A DNA stretch of 64,000 nt from Candidatus Tenderia electrophaga (GTDB lineage Bacteria > Pseudomonadota > Gammaproteobacteria > Tenderiales > Tenderiaceae): contig CP013099.1 of the NCBI GenBank assembly GCA_001447805.1, positions 1,302,001 through 1,366,000 on the forward strand, written 5' to 3'. The position numbers and the translations under genes were made by a program. Position 1 is the stretch's first letter, and the number at the start of each line of letters is the position of its first letter. Shown piece after piece: positions 17,193 through 24,398 of the stretch. The notes under the pieces were generated by a model, which saw nothing but the letters and a program-made list of their open reading frames with translations, was not told where the DNA came from and did no database searches.

Positions 17193-18706
17193 AGCAGGCC
17201 CTCCCGGATCAGCAGTCCTTTCAGGCGATCTTCAGCCGCATACGCCGCCTGCAACGATTCCTTGAGGTTGACGATGGCCTGATCGATGGTCATGGATTCT
17301 TCCTCGATCACCGGCTCCACGTAGCGGGGGATGTTCAGGTTGAAATCGTTCTCGCGGATCTCGTCGAGCGTGACCACCCGGCAGATCCCTTCCACATCCT
17401 GATAGCCCTCGTACCAGCGATGGATGTTGTCCACGTGTTCCGGCAGTAGCTCGTTCTGGGCGCGACCGGTCTTGAACTCCTTGGAGGCGTCGATGAACAG
17501 CACCTTCTGGCGGTGGGCCTTGGGCTTGCTGTCGCGGAAGACCAGAACACAGGGCGCGAGACCGGTGCCGTAGAAAATGTTCTGACCGAGGCCGATCACC
17601 GCTTCGAGCATGTCCATCTCCAGCAGCTTGCGCCGAATCTCGCCCTCCTTGGACATGCGGAACAGCACGCCATGGGGAAGCACCACAGCCATGCGGCCGG
17701 TCTTGCGGGCCATGGACTTGATCATGTGCTGGACCCAGGCGAAGTCACCGGACTTGGCTGGCGGCAGCCCGGCAAAGTTGCGGCCGTAGGGGTCGTTGAT
17801 CCAGACATCATCTCCCCACTTTTCCAGGGAAAATGGAGGATTGGCGATGACGCAGTCAAAGGTGGCGAGGCTGTCGCCTGAATAAAAGGCGGGCAATCGC
17901 AGGGTGTCGCCGCGTTCGATATGGAAATCTTCCGCGCCGTGGAGAAAAAGGTTCATCCGGGCGATGGAGGATGTGGTCAGGTTCTTTTCCTGGCCGTAGA
18001 GCTTGCCCAGCATGAGGTTCTCGTCGCCGCCATGCTCTTTGACATGATGTAGAGCTTCGAGGAGCATGCCGCCGGTCCCGCAGGCCGGGTCATAAATGGT
18101 TTCTCCGGCCTTGGGCGCAAGGATGCGAACCATCAGCGCGACCACAGAACGCGGGGTATAGAATTCACCGGCCTTCTTGTTGGTCAGGTCGGCAAATTTC
18201 TTGATCAGGTATTCATAGGCCTGGCCGAGAATGTCCGCCTTGCAGTGCTCATTGCCCAGGTTGAGCGACGAGAAGTGTTCGATCAGGTCCTTGAGCAGTG
18301 CGTCCGAAAGGCGGTCCTTGTTGGTCCACTGGGCATCGCCGAAAATGCCGTGCAGGGTGTCCGGGTTGGCCTGCTCGATGCAGCGCATGGCCTTCTGGAG
18401 AGCATGGCCGATATTGGCGCTCTTGGCCCGGACATCTTTCCAGTGGCAGCCCTCCGGAACCTGGAACCGGTGGTTCTCGGGGAACTGGGCAAATTCCACA
18501 TCGCCGTCGGACTCTTCCAGTGCCACGGCATACTCCTCGTCGTAGACATCGGAGAGCCGCTTGAAGAACAAGAGCGGGAAGATGTAGGTCTTGAAGTCGG
18601 CCGCGTCGACAGGGCCGCGCAGGATATTGGCCGCCTCCCAGAGATGCCCGGAGAGGGTCCCGATATCCAGATCGACTGAATTATTATTTCCGTTCTTCCT
18701 GCTCAT
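17189..18706 (-). CDS. hsdM: Type I N6-adenine DNA methyltransferase subunit (first copy)
   Basis: 505 residues. N-terminal HsdM_N helical domain (15-155), SAM-binding motif I DPACGTGGM (206-214) in its canonical form, and motif IV NPPF (289-292), the active site for N6-adenine transfer. Typical HsdM length. The start overlaps the HTH gene by ATGA at 18703-18706 and the stop overlaps the 75-residue gene by ATGA. Motif I is a better match to the family than in the second copy, so this is the safer candidate for the catalytic modification subunit. It would methylate the bipartite site chosen by the HsdS encoded 5 kb downstream. Confidence 0.95.
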   Translation of the reverse strand: MSRKNGNNNSVDLDIGTLSGHLWEAANILRGPVDAADFKTYIFPLLFFKRLSDVYDEEYAVALEESDGDVEFAQFPENHRFQVPEGCHWKDVRAKSANIGHALQKAMRCIEQANPDTLHGIFGDAQWTNKDRLSDALLKDLIEHFSSLNLGNEHCKADILGQAYEYLIKKFADLTNKKAGEFYTPRSVVALMVRILAPKAGETIYDPACGTGGMLLEALHHVKEHGGDENLMLGKLYGQEKNLTTSSIARMNLFLHGAEDFHIERGDTLRLPAFYSGDSLATFDCVIANPPFSLEKWGDDVWINDPYGRNFAGLPPAKSGDFAWVQHMIKSMARKTGRMAVVLPHGVLFRMSKEGEIRRKLLEMDMLEAVIGLGQNIFYGTGLAPCVLVFRDSKPKAHRQKVLFIDASKEFKTGRAQNELLPEHVDNIHRWYEGYQDVEGICRVVTLDEIRENDFNLNIPRYVEPVIEEESMTIDQAIVNLKESLQAAYAAEDRLKGLLIREGLL

Positions 18707-18912
18707 TCAGCTTGATCCTGTCTGCTCTTGTCCGCCGCACCGCCAGCCTTCACCCACTCGTCAACCTCGTCTTTCTTGAACTTCCAAAGACGGCCCATGC
18801 GATGGGCGGGCATCGCATGCTTGTCGATCCAGCGGTAGACGGTGTCACTGCTGACACCGAGGTACTTGCCTATCTCGTCTACTGATAACCAGCGGTCTTC
18901 TATCTCGGCCAT
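18703..18912 (-). CDS. Excisionase-type helix-turn-helix DNA-binding protein
   Basis: 69 residues from the ATG at 18910-18912, which has GAGGA at good spacing; the longer frame to 19020 lacks a ribosome site. The sequence WLSVDEIGKYLGVSSDTVYR followed by HRMGRLWKFKKDEVDEWVKA is the MerR-like excisionase fold: HTH then a short wing ending in the KFKKDEVDEW motif. It is the first gene of the defence operon and overlaps hsdM1 by ATGA. Proteins of this type occur at the head of type I restriction loci and are probable transcription regulators; a palindrome sits at the predicted transcription start. Confidence 0.85.
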   Translation of the reverse strand: MAEIEDRWLSVDEIGKYLGVSSDTVYRWIDKHAMPAHRMGRLWKFKKDEVDEWVKAGGAADKSRQDQAE

Positions 18913-18994
18913 ATCTCTATCCTCATGGGCGATTGGTTTTCTTGCCACGCCAGAGGCGGTAACGGGGGATGCTGAGCGCAACTTCCCCAACTTA

Positions 18995-19005
18995 AAACGT
19001 CGTTT
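18995..19005 (-). promoter_or_regulatory. Palindrome at the transcription start of the defence operon
   Basis: AAACGTCGTTT is an exact odd palindrome immediately downstream of the -10 box, covering the expected transcription start. This is a classic operator position for a repressor; the HTH protein encoded as the first gene is the obvious candidate, by inference. Confidence 0.4.
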
Positions 19006-19034
19006 AATATATTTAGGCAATGGCCGATTGTAAA
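19006..19034 (-). promoter_or_regulatory. Sigma70-type promoter of the defence operon
   Basis: Reading the minus strand, a -35 box TTTACA (19034-19029) and a -10 box TATATT (19011-19006) are separated by exactly 17 bases; each matches the consensus in five of six positions. The start would be near 18999, leaving a leader of about 87 bases before the HTH gene. I see no other promoter of similar quality inside the operon. Confidence 0.6.
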
Positions 19035-19123
19035 ACGATTTCGTCCGGATAAGACCGCAAAAGTCGGCTCACGGGTGTAACCAATGGCGGCTGATTTCCC
19101 GTTCAGCGGGATGAAATCCCACT

Positions 19124-19435
19124 TCACCTATCTCGGCGTAGTGCGATGACGATCCCGGCGCGGATGGGATGGTTGTTGCAGTTATTGACCTCGTTGCCCC
19201 GGGTGCGCCTGCGGATATGCATCATGAAGATGGTGGTCTCATTGGCGATCTGCCCGAGCAGCTCCTGGAACGGCTTCTCGCACACCAGCTCGTGCGCCCG
19301 CATCGGCCGCTTGAGATCCGGGCCAGAGTAAAGAATGGCTGGAGAATAGGGAGGATTGATGGTGCGGCGAGGTGCTAGGGAAAGATGTAAAACGGGCGCA
19401 ACCCCCTTTGGAAAAAAGGAGAAAAAGAAAACCCG
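19124..19435 (-). pseudogene. Open-frame remnant with a methylase-like NPPY stretch
   Basis: A minus-strand frame is open from 19435 to a TGA at 19124-19126. The nearest ATG (19303) gives 59 residues (MRAHELVCEKPFQELLGQ and so on). Codons from about 19360 on are strongly GC3-biased like real genes here, and the residues upstream of the ATG include INPPYSPAILYSG, which resembles the catalytic NPPY motif of adenine methylases. No complete domain is present, and there is no good start. I read it as the tail of a gene cut off by recombination near the ssrA attachment site. Coincidence is possible. Confidence 0.3.
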
Positions 19436-19485
19436 TTACCCCGGCGAATGGCCCCGGAGAGACGGATTTGTCTTTTTTTTAAATA

Positions 19486-19504
19486 GTGGAGGCGGCGGGG
19501 ATCG
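19486..19504 (-). repeat. Exact copy of the ssrA 3' end (attachment-site scar)
   Basis: GTGGAGGCGGCGGGGATCG, 19 bases, is identical to 19646-19664 inside ssrA and in the same orientation. The tmRNA 3' end is a favoured target for phage and island integrases, and integration leaves a direct repeat of this region. Only 160 bases separate the two copies. See the findings for what this may mean. Confidence 0.6.
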
Positions 19505-19538
19505 GCACTTAGAATCCCTTCGGGCTTCATCAAGTGTA

Positions 19539-19637
19539 CCTCAACCACTTCCAGTGGTTCGAGGCAACCCGGAACGCGGGCTCTCACCCGGCACCACCGC
19601 CACCAAATAAAAAAGGGCTGCCTGTCGGCAACCCTTG
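19539..19637 (-). other. Hairpin-rich spacer between the att copy and ssrA
   Basis: The spacer contains a perfect AACCACT-TCC-AGTGGTT hairpin (extended by CCTC/GAGG, about 19539-19564) and further GC-rich repeats, then the ssrA terminator. No gene is supported between 19436 and 19643. Confidence 0.4.
19607..19637 (-). terminator. Intrinsic terminator of ssrA
   Basis: On the minus strand AAGGGTTGCC, loop GACA, GGCAGCCC, then TTTTTT: an 8-pair stem (one G-T) followed by a T-run, directly after the CCA end of tmRNA. The inverted repeat actually extends outward to the CCACC sequence at 19599 and the tmRNA 3' end, giving about 23 nearly paired bases. Confidence 0.8.
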
Positions 19638-19643
19638 TTTATT

Positions 19644-20006
19644 TGGTGGAGGCGGCGGGGATCGAACCCGCGTCCGCAAATCCTCTGCCTTCGGCTCTAC
19701 ATGCTTATCCCGGTCTATTCATTTAACCGCATGCTACCCGACGGGCAGGGAAAACATACGGCGAGTTTGGTTTAGGTTTTAACCAATCCACCCCAAACGA
19801 GCTTCATGGCGAGCTTGTATGAGTCGACCCCGGTTGACCAAGCGTACAAGCACACATTGGGCCGAGGGCACCCTACCGGGTTTTAAGCGGCGAGTGCGTA
19901 GTTGTCTTCGTTGGCAACTATGAATTTGCGAATGGTTTTACGAGGTTATCCGCACCTCGGCATGCACCTTGGGTTTCGCGATCCACGTCGAAGCCAAATC
20001 GCCCCC
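19644..20006 (-). ncRNA. ssrA: tmRNA
   Basis: 363 nt. The 5' end GGGGGCG (20006-20000) pairs with CGCCTCC before the encoded ACCA (ending at 19644), forming the tRNA-like acceptor. The conserved 5' block GCGAAACCCAAGGTGCATGCCGAG-type sequence follows. The tag reading frame runs from 19915 down to 19883: GCC AAC GAA GAC AAC TAC GCA CTC GCC GCT TAA, encoding ANEDNYALAA. The T-arm near the 3' end reads GGGTTCGATCCC. tmRNA rescues stalled ribosomes with SmpB, encoded 1.6 kb upstream. A -10-like TACAAT is at about 20027-20032 on the minus strand. The 3' end is duplicated at 19486-19504. Confidence 0.97.
19646..19664 (-). repeat. Attachment-site copy inside the ssrA 3' end
   Basis: The 19 bases identical to 19486-19504; they cover the 3' strand of the acceptor stem and part of the T-arm, the segment normally used as attB by ssrA-specific integrases. 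Confidence 0.6.
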
Positions 20007-20066
20007 TTGGTTACGAAGATAAGACATTGTACGCGAGGAAATAGTTCCCGGCCAGGGTATTGCAGG

Positions 20067-21548
20067 CTACCAGTGCAGGGCGCGCATGTGGGAGCGCTTC
20101 TTTTGCTGATGATCCTGCATGCGCACCAGGATGGAATTGAGGGTGCCGGCGGCGCTGAGGATGTATGGGCCCTTGTTGAGCATGACGCATTCGGCGCGGC
20201 CGGACATGGCGGCGTCGGTGAGTTCGGGGCGGCTGGAGATGCCTTTTTTGGCCAGGGTCTCCAGCACCTGGGTGGCCCAGATGACGGGCACGTGGGCGGC
20301 CTCGCAGAGCCATAGCAGTTCTTCCTGGATTTCGGCCATGCGCACGCCGCCGAGTTCCACGGCCAGATCGCCGCGGGCGATCATGACACCGAGACGGAAA
20401 CGGGGCAGGGCGCTGAGGATGATTTCGGGCAGGTTTTTGACCGCCATACGGGTCTCGATCTTGGCGACGATGCCCAGGTGGGCGGCGTGACGTTGGTCCA
20501 ATTCGGCGATCAGGGTCTGCATGTCGGCGCGGCTTTGGACGAAGGAGAAGCCGACCAGGTCGGCATGGCGGCAGACGAAGTCCAGGTCGTCCAGGTCCTT
20601 GGCGGTGAGACAGGGTAGCTGGATGTGGGTGTCGGGGAGGTTGATGCCTTTGTCCGCGCGCAGTTTGACGCCTTTGGGACGGCAGTGCACCACGTGCAGC
20701 CAGGCGCCGTGTTCGTCGATGCTGTCGACGATGGTGCCCAGTTTGCCGTCGTCAAACCAGGCCCACTGGTCCGCGTGCAGGCTGTCGATGAGCTGCGCAT
20801 GGGAACAGCCTACGGCGGCGACGCCGCCGGGTGCGGTGGTGAGGTCGCGCGCCAGCAACAGGCGGTCGTCCAGGTGCAGGTGCAATTTGGCGGCGGCGGG
20901 GTCGAGGCGGGTGCGGATCTTTTGCCCGGCCAGGTCCATCAGCACGGCGCAGTCGGCACCGGTCTCGGCGCGCGCCTTGACGATGTTGTCCACCATGCAC
21001 TGCCAGCTGGCATGGTCGTCGTGGGCGCAGTTGATGCGGGCGCAGTTCATGCCGCGCAGCATCAGATCGCGCACCAGGCGGGGGTCGTCGGCGGCCTCGC
21101 TGGGCAGGGTGACCATGATGCGCGTGCTGCGGTGTGCATCCGGCGGGCCGAACAGGCGGGCGGTGTTGTCGCTCAGCAAGCGCCGGCCCTCGCGGTAATC
21201 GGGGCCGCCGTAGAGGTCGGCTGGGTCGATGGGGGCGGCGACGTCACGCTGCAGCATATTGATGACCCGGTTCAGGGTGTACATGACGTGGGCCTCGCAG
21301 CGACCCAGGGAGGAGAGGCCGGCTTCCGCCAGCTGGTCTTGTAGCTGTCGCAGATCGTGGCGCCGGAGTGCTAAATAATGCCCCAAGTTCCTGGCGCTCT
21401 TGCTGTGCTGCAGGCAGGCCTCATTGGCACAGTACTGGGTCAGGATCTGGTGGGATTCCTGCTCGATTTGGCTGCGCAGGGCAATGAGCGGGTCGCTGAG
21501 AGAAGTTTGCAGGCGTTGCACGGGGGAACAGGGCATGATGAAGGTCAC
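20067..21548 (-). CDS. Pyruvate-kinase-like barrel protein with unusual N-terminal extension
   Basis: 493 residues. From about residue 140 the pyruvate kinase barrel is recognisable: ARINCAHDD (for RxNFSHG), DLAGQKIRT (for DLKGPKIR), VAKIET with the catalytic Lys, MIARGDLAVELG with the metal-binding Asp, WATQVLETL with the conserved Thr, and a degenerate SRPELTDAAMSGRAECVML. It stops right after the barrel, so the C-terminal allosteric domain of true pyruvate kinase is missing, while 135 helical residues with no known motif are added in front. Key catalytic residues remain, so activity is possible, but the physiological substrate is uncertain. GTG start at 21546-21548; ATG at 21536 is an alternative. 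It sits between ssrA and smpB on their strand. Confidence 0.8.
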   Translation of the reverse strand: MTFIMPCSPVQRLQTSLSDPLIALRSQIEQESHQILTQYCANEACLQHSKSARNLGHYLALRRHDLRQLQDQLAEAGLSSLGRCEAHVMYTLNRVINMLQRDVAAPIDPADLYGGPDYREGRRLLSDNTARLFGPPDAHRSTRIMVTLPSEAADDPRLVRDLMLRGMNCARINCAHDDHASWQCMVDNIVKARAETGADCAVLMDLAGQKIRTRLDPAAAKLHLHLDDRLLLARDLTTAPGGVAAVGCSHAQLIDSLHADQWAWFDDGKLGTIVDSIDEHGAWLHVVHCRPKGVKLRADKGINLPDTHIQLPCLTAKDLDDLDFVCRHADLVGFSFVQSRADMQTLIAELDQRHAAHLGIVAKIETRMAVKNLPEIILSALPRFRLGVMIARGDLAVELGGVRMAEIQEELLWLCEAAHVPVIWATQVLETLAKKGISSRPELTDAAMSGRAECVMLNKGPYILSAAGTLNSILVRMQDHQQKKRSHMRALHW

Positions 21549-21625
21549 GGGTCACTCGGTGTTCCCGAGTGTAGGGGACGTGTATGACAATTGGATGACG
21601 GGGGTGTGCGCCCGCCCGTTTGCCC

Positions 21626-22108
21626 TCAGCCGCGTTTGAGAATGCGCTGTTTCTCGCGCGCCCAGTCGCGTTCCTTGAGGGTGGCGCGCTTGTCATGGCT
21701 TTGTTTGCCCTTGGCCAGGCCGATTTCGACCTTGACCCGGTTGTTTTTCCAGTAGAGGGCGATGGGCACGATGGTGTAGCCCTGGCGCTCCACCGCGCCG
21801 ACGAGGCGATCTATCTCGCGCCGGTTGAGTAGCAGCTTGCGGGTACGGTTTTGGGTCGGCGTGACATGGGTGGAAACGGTCTGCAGGGGGGTGATCAGCA
21901 CATTCACCATGAAGGCCTCGCCGTTTTTGACGAAGACGTGGCTGTCACGCATCTGCACCCGCCCGGCGCGCAGGCTCTTGACTTCCCAACCCTCCAACGC
22001 GATGCCGGCCTCGAATTTATCTTCGATGAAAAACTCGTGCTTGGCCTTTTTATTGAGGGCGATGGTGGAAGAGGGTTTTTTATCCTGTTTTTTAGGTTTT
22101 TTTGCCAT
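21626..22108 (-). CDS. smpB: SsrA-binding protein SmpB
   Basis: 160 residues, the normal size. The N-terminus ([21 protein letters not shown]), [32 protein letters not shown] and the basic C-terminal tail [20 protein letters not shown] are all diagnostic. It binds the tRNA-like part of tmRNA and mimics the missing codon-anticodon helix in the ribosome. Divergent from the transporter gene at 22252. A perfect -10 box TATAAT (minus strand, 22121-22116) lies only seven bases before the ATG, so transcription may begin at or next to the start codon. Confidence 0.97.
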   Translation of the reverse strand: MAKKPKKQDKKPSSTIALNKKAKHEFFIEDKFEAGIALEGWEVKSLRAGRVQMRDSHVFVKNGEAFMVNVLITPLQTVSTHVTPTQNRTRKLLLNRREIDRLVGAVERQGYTIVPIALYWKNNRVKVEIGLAKGKQSHDKRATLKERDWAREKQRILKRG

Positions 22109-22251
22109 GGCGGCAATTATAAAGCCTGACTGGCGTTAAATGTAAGTTTTCGGGGGTGATTTCAGCCCCGGCGAGTTGAGCATTAAGGATATTTTGCGGA
22201 CAATACCGCGTTAGGGTCGCCGGCGCATAATTAGAGACAAGGGGAGCATCA

Positions 22252-23640
22252 ATGGCACAACGGCGTAGCAGCATGCACGGGCAGTGGTCATCGCGCTGGG
22301 TGTTTGTCCTGGCGGCCACCGGCTCGGCCGTGGGGCTGGGGAATATCTGGAAATTTCCTTATATCACCGGTGAGAACGGCGGGGGTGCCTTCGTCTTGGT
22401 GTATCTGGTGTGCATCGCCGGCATCGGCATTCCCATCATGATGGCCGAAGTGCTGCTGGGACGGCGCGGTCGCCAGAGTCCGATCAATACCATGGCCACT
22501 CTGGCGCGGGAGGCCAAACACAGTCCGCACTGGAAATACCTGGGTTGGTCCGGTGTGCTGGCGGGGTTTTTGATTCTCTCGTATTACAGCGTGATCGCCG
22601 GGTGGGCGCTGTCTTATGTGTTTCGTGCGGCTTCCGGTCGATTCACTGACGCCTCGGCCGACGAGGTGGGCGCCATTTTCAATAATCTGTTGGCCTCGCC
22701 CGAAAGTCTGTTGGCCTGGCACACCATATTCATGGTGATGACCATGGTGGTGGTGGCGCGGGGGGTGCGCCACGGCCTGGAAAAGGCGATTCGTTTTCTC
22801 ATGCCGGCCCTGTTCATGTTGTTGCTCATCATGGTGGGCTATGCCCTCAACACCGGTTATTTCGACGAGGGGCTGGCATTTCTGTTTGATGCCGATTTCT
22901 CCAGCCTCAGCGGCGATAGCGTTCTCATCGCCATGGGGCATGCCTTTTTCACCCTCAGCCTGGGCATGGGCGCGATTATGATTTACGGGTCCTATGTGCC
23001 GGAAAAGGCCTCCATTGCCGGGACCACTTTCATGATCGCCGGGGCCGATACCCTGGTGGCGCTGGTGGCGGGCATGGCCATCTTCCCCATCGTCTTCGCC
23101 AACGGCCTGGAGCCGGGGCAGGGGCCGGGACTGATCTTCGTCACCCTGCCCATCGCCTTCGGCCAGATGCCCGGCGGTCTGTTCTTCGGCACCCTGTTTT
23201 TTGTGTTGGTGGTGTTCGCCGCGTGGAGCTCGGCGATTTCACTGATCGAGCCCGCCATCACCTGGCTGGTGGAAAACAAGGGCATGAAGCGCGCCACAGC
23301 CAGTATCGGCGCCGGCATCGTGACCTGGTTCGTGGGGCTGGGGACGGTGTTGTCGTTCAACCTCTGGTCCGGCTACACCTTGTTCGACAAGACCTTTTTC
23401 GACTTGCTCGACTACCTCACCGCCAATATCATGTTGCCCCTGGGGGGCTTGTTCATCGCGGTTTTCGCCGGTTGGATCATGACCCGGGAAGCGACGCAGG
23501 ATGAACTGCGCATGCGTGATCACGTCGGTTATCGGCTGTGGCGCTTTCTGGTACGTTATGTGACCCCTGCGGCGGTGATAGTTGTGTTTCTCGAAGCCAC
23601 CGGTTTGCTGGGTTGGCTGATGACAGTATTGGAACGTTGA
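22252..23640 (+). CDS. Sodium-dependent transporter of the SNF/NSS family
   Basis: 462 residues with about 11-12 membrane segments. The first segments carry the family signature GSAVGLGNIWKFPYITGENG (unwound TM1 that binds Na+ and substrate), GGAFVLVYLV and GIPIMMAEVLLGR. Later stretches FFTLSLGMGAIMIYGSY and AAWSSAISLIEP match TM6 and TM8 of LeuT-type proteins. It would import an amino acid or similar solute with Na+. The substrate cannot be told. ATG at 22252 follows AAGGGGAG. It ends one base before the ratA start, so the two are probably co-transcribed. Confidence 0.93.
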   Translation: MAQRRSSMHGQWSSRWVFVLAATGSAVGLGNIWKFPYITGENGGGAFVLVYLVCIAGIGIPIMMAEVLLGRRGRQSPINTMATLAREAKHSPHWKYLGWSGVLAGFLILSYYSVIAGWALSYVFRAASGRFTDASADEVGAIFNNLLASPESLLAWHTIFMVMTMVVVARGVRHGLEKAIRFLMPALFMLLLIMVGYALNTGYFDEGLAFLFDADFSSLSGDSVLIAMGHAFFTLSLGMGAIMIYGSYVPEKASIAGTTFMIAGADTLVALVAGMAIFPIVFANGLEPGQGPGLIFVTLPIAFGQMPGGLFFGTLFFVLVVFAAWSSAISLIEPAITWLVENKGMKRATASIGAGIVTWFVGLGTVLSFNLWSGYTLFDKTFFDLLDYLTANIMLPLGGLFIAVFAGWIMTREATQDELRMRDHVGYRLWRFLVRYVTPAAVIVVFLEATGLLGWLMTVLER

Positions 23641-23641
23641 T

Positions 23642-24079
23642 ATGAAGACCATTAACCGTAACGCCCTTGTGCCCTATTCCGCGGCGGAGATGTTCGCCCT
23701 GGTGGACGATATCGAGTCCTATCAGGATTTTCTGCCCTGGTGCAGCTCCAGCAAGGTGCTGAGCCGGGACGAGGACCTGGTGCGCGGCGCCATCCGGCTG
23801 AGTAAGGGCGGCATCGAGAAGTCATTCACCACGGCGAATCGCATCCAAAAAAATAAAATGATCGAAATGCGTCTGGAGGAGGGACCGTTTCATCATCTGG
23901 AAGGCTTCTGGCACTTCGATGCCTTGGATGAGCAGGCCTGCAAGATCTCGCTGCTGATGGAGTTTGAGTTTTCCAGCAAATTACTGGGTCTGACCATCGG
24001 TCCCGTCTTTAATCAAATCGCCAACAGCATGGTGGATGCCTTTGTCAAACGAGCGGCCGATGTCTATGGAAAACGATAA
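23642..24079 (+). CDS. ratA: RatA/Coq10-type START-domain protein
   Basis: 145 residues, a single SRPBCC (START-like) domain: ALVPYSAAEMFALVDDIESY, FLPWCSSSKV, then GPFHHLEGFWHF and the long C-terminal helix NSMVDAFVKRAADVYG. In Escherichia coli the homologue RatA was described as inhibiting 70S ribosome assembly; related proteins (Coq10) bind ubiquinone, so the role is disputed. Its usual neighbours smpB and rnfH (ratB) are here too, as in other gammaproteobacteria. It overlaps rnfH by about 20 bases. Confidence 0.9.
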   Translation: MKTINRNALVPYSAAEMFALVDDIESYQDFLPWCSSSKVLSRDEDLVRGAIRLSKGGIEKSFTTANRIQKNKMIEMRLEEGPFHHLEGFWHFDALDEQACKISLLMEFEFSSKLLGLTIGPVFNQIANSMVDAFVKRAADVYGKR

Positions 24080-24386
24080 CAAGATACGCGTGGAGGTCGC
24101 CTTCGCCCGCCCGGATAATCAATTGATCATTCCTCTGGAAGTCGCGCCCGAGGCCACGGTGGAAGAGGTGATCAAACTCTCCGGCATTCTCGATAAGTTT
24201 CCCGAGATCGATCTGGAGGAGAACAAGGTCGGTATCTTCGGCAAGCTGACCAAGCCCAGCAATACCCTGCGCGAGGGCGATCGCATTGAGATCTATCGCA
24301 AGCTCTTGGCCGATCCCAAAGAGGTGCGCCGGCGCCGCGCCGCCGAGGGCAAAAAGACCAAAAAGGGCGGTGGCGATGATGCCTGA
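24060..24386 (+). CDS. rnfH: RnfH-family ubiquitin-like protein
   Basis: 108 residues from ATG 24060; a second ATG two codons on (24066) is equally possible, and a longer frame from 24036 would overlap ratA too far. The beta-grasp pattern VEVAFARPDNQLIIPLEV, EATVEEVIKLSGI, VGIFGKLTKPSNTLREGDRIE and IYRKLLADPKEVRRRRA is typical of RnfH (DUF2674/ratB). Function is not well established; it is linked by gene order to RatA. The C-terminus is Lys/Gly rich. Confidence 0.9.
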   Translation: MSMENDNKIRVEVAFARPDNQLIIPLEVAPEATVEEVIKLSGILDKFPEIDLEENKVGIFGKLTKPSNTLREGDRIEIYRKLLADPKEVRRRRAAEGKKTKKGGGDDA

Positions 24387-24398
24387 GCGGCGTCGCGC

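Noticed and set aside
20007-20066. Strong ssrA promoter
   Set aside because: TACAAT is an acceptable -10, but no -35 box stands at the right distance, so I mention it only in the ssrA entry.
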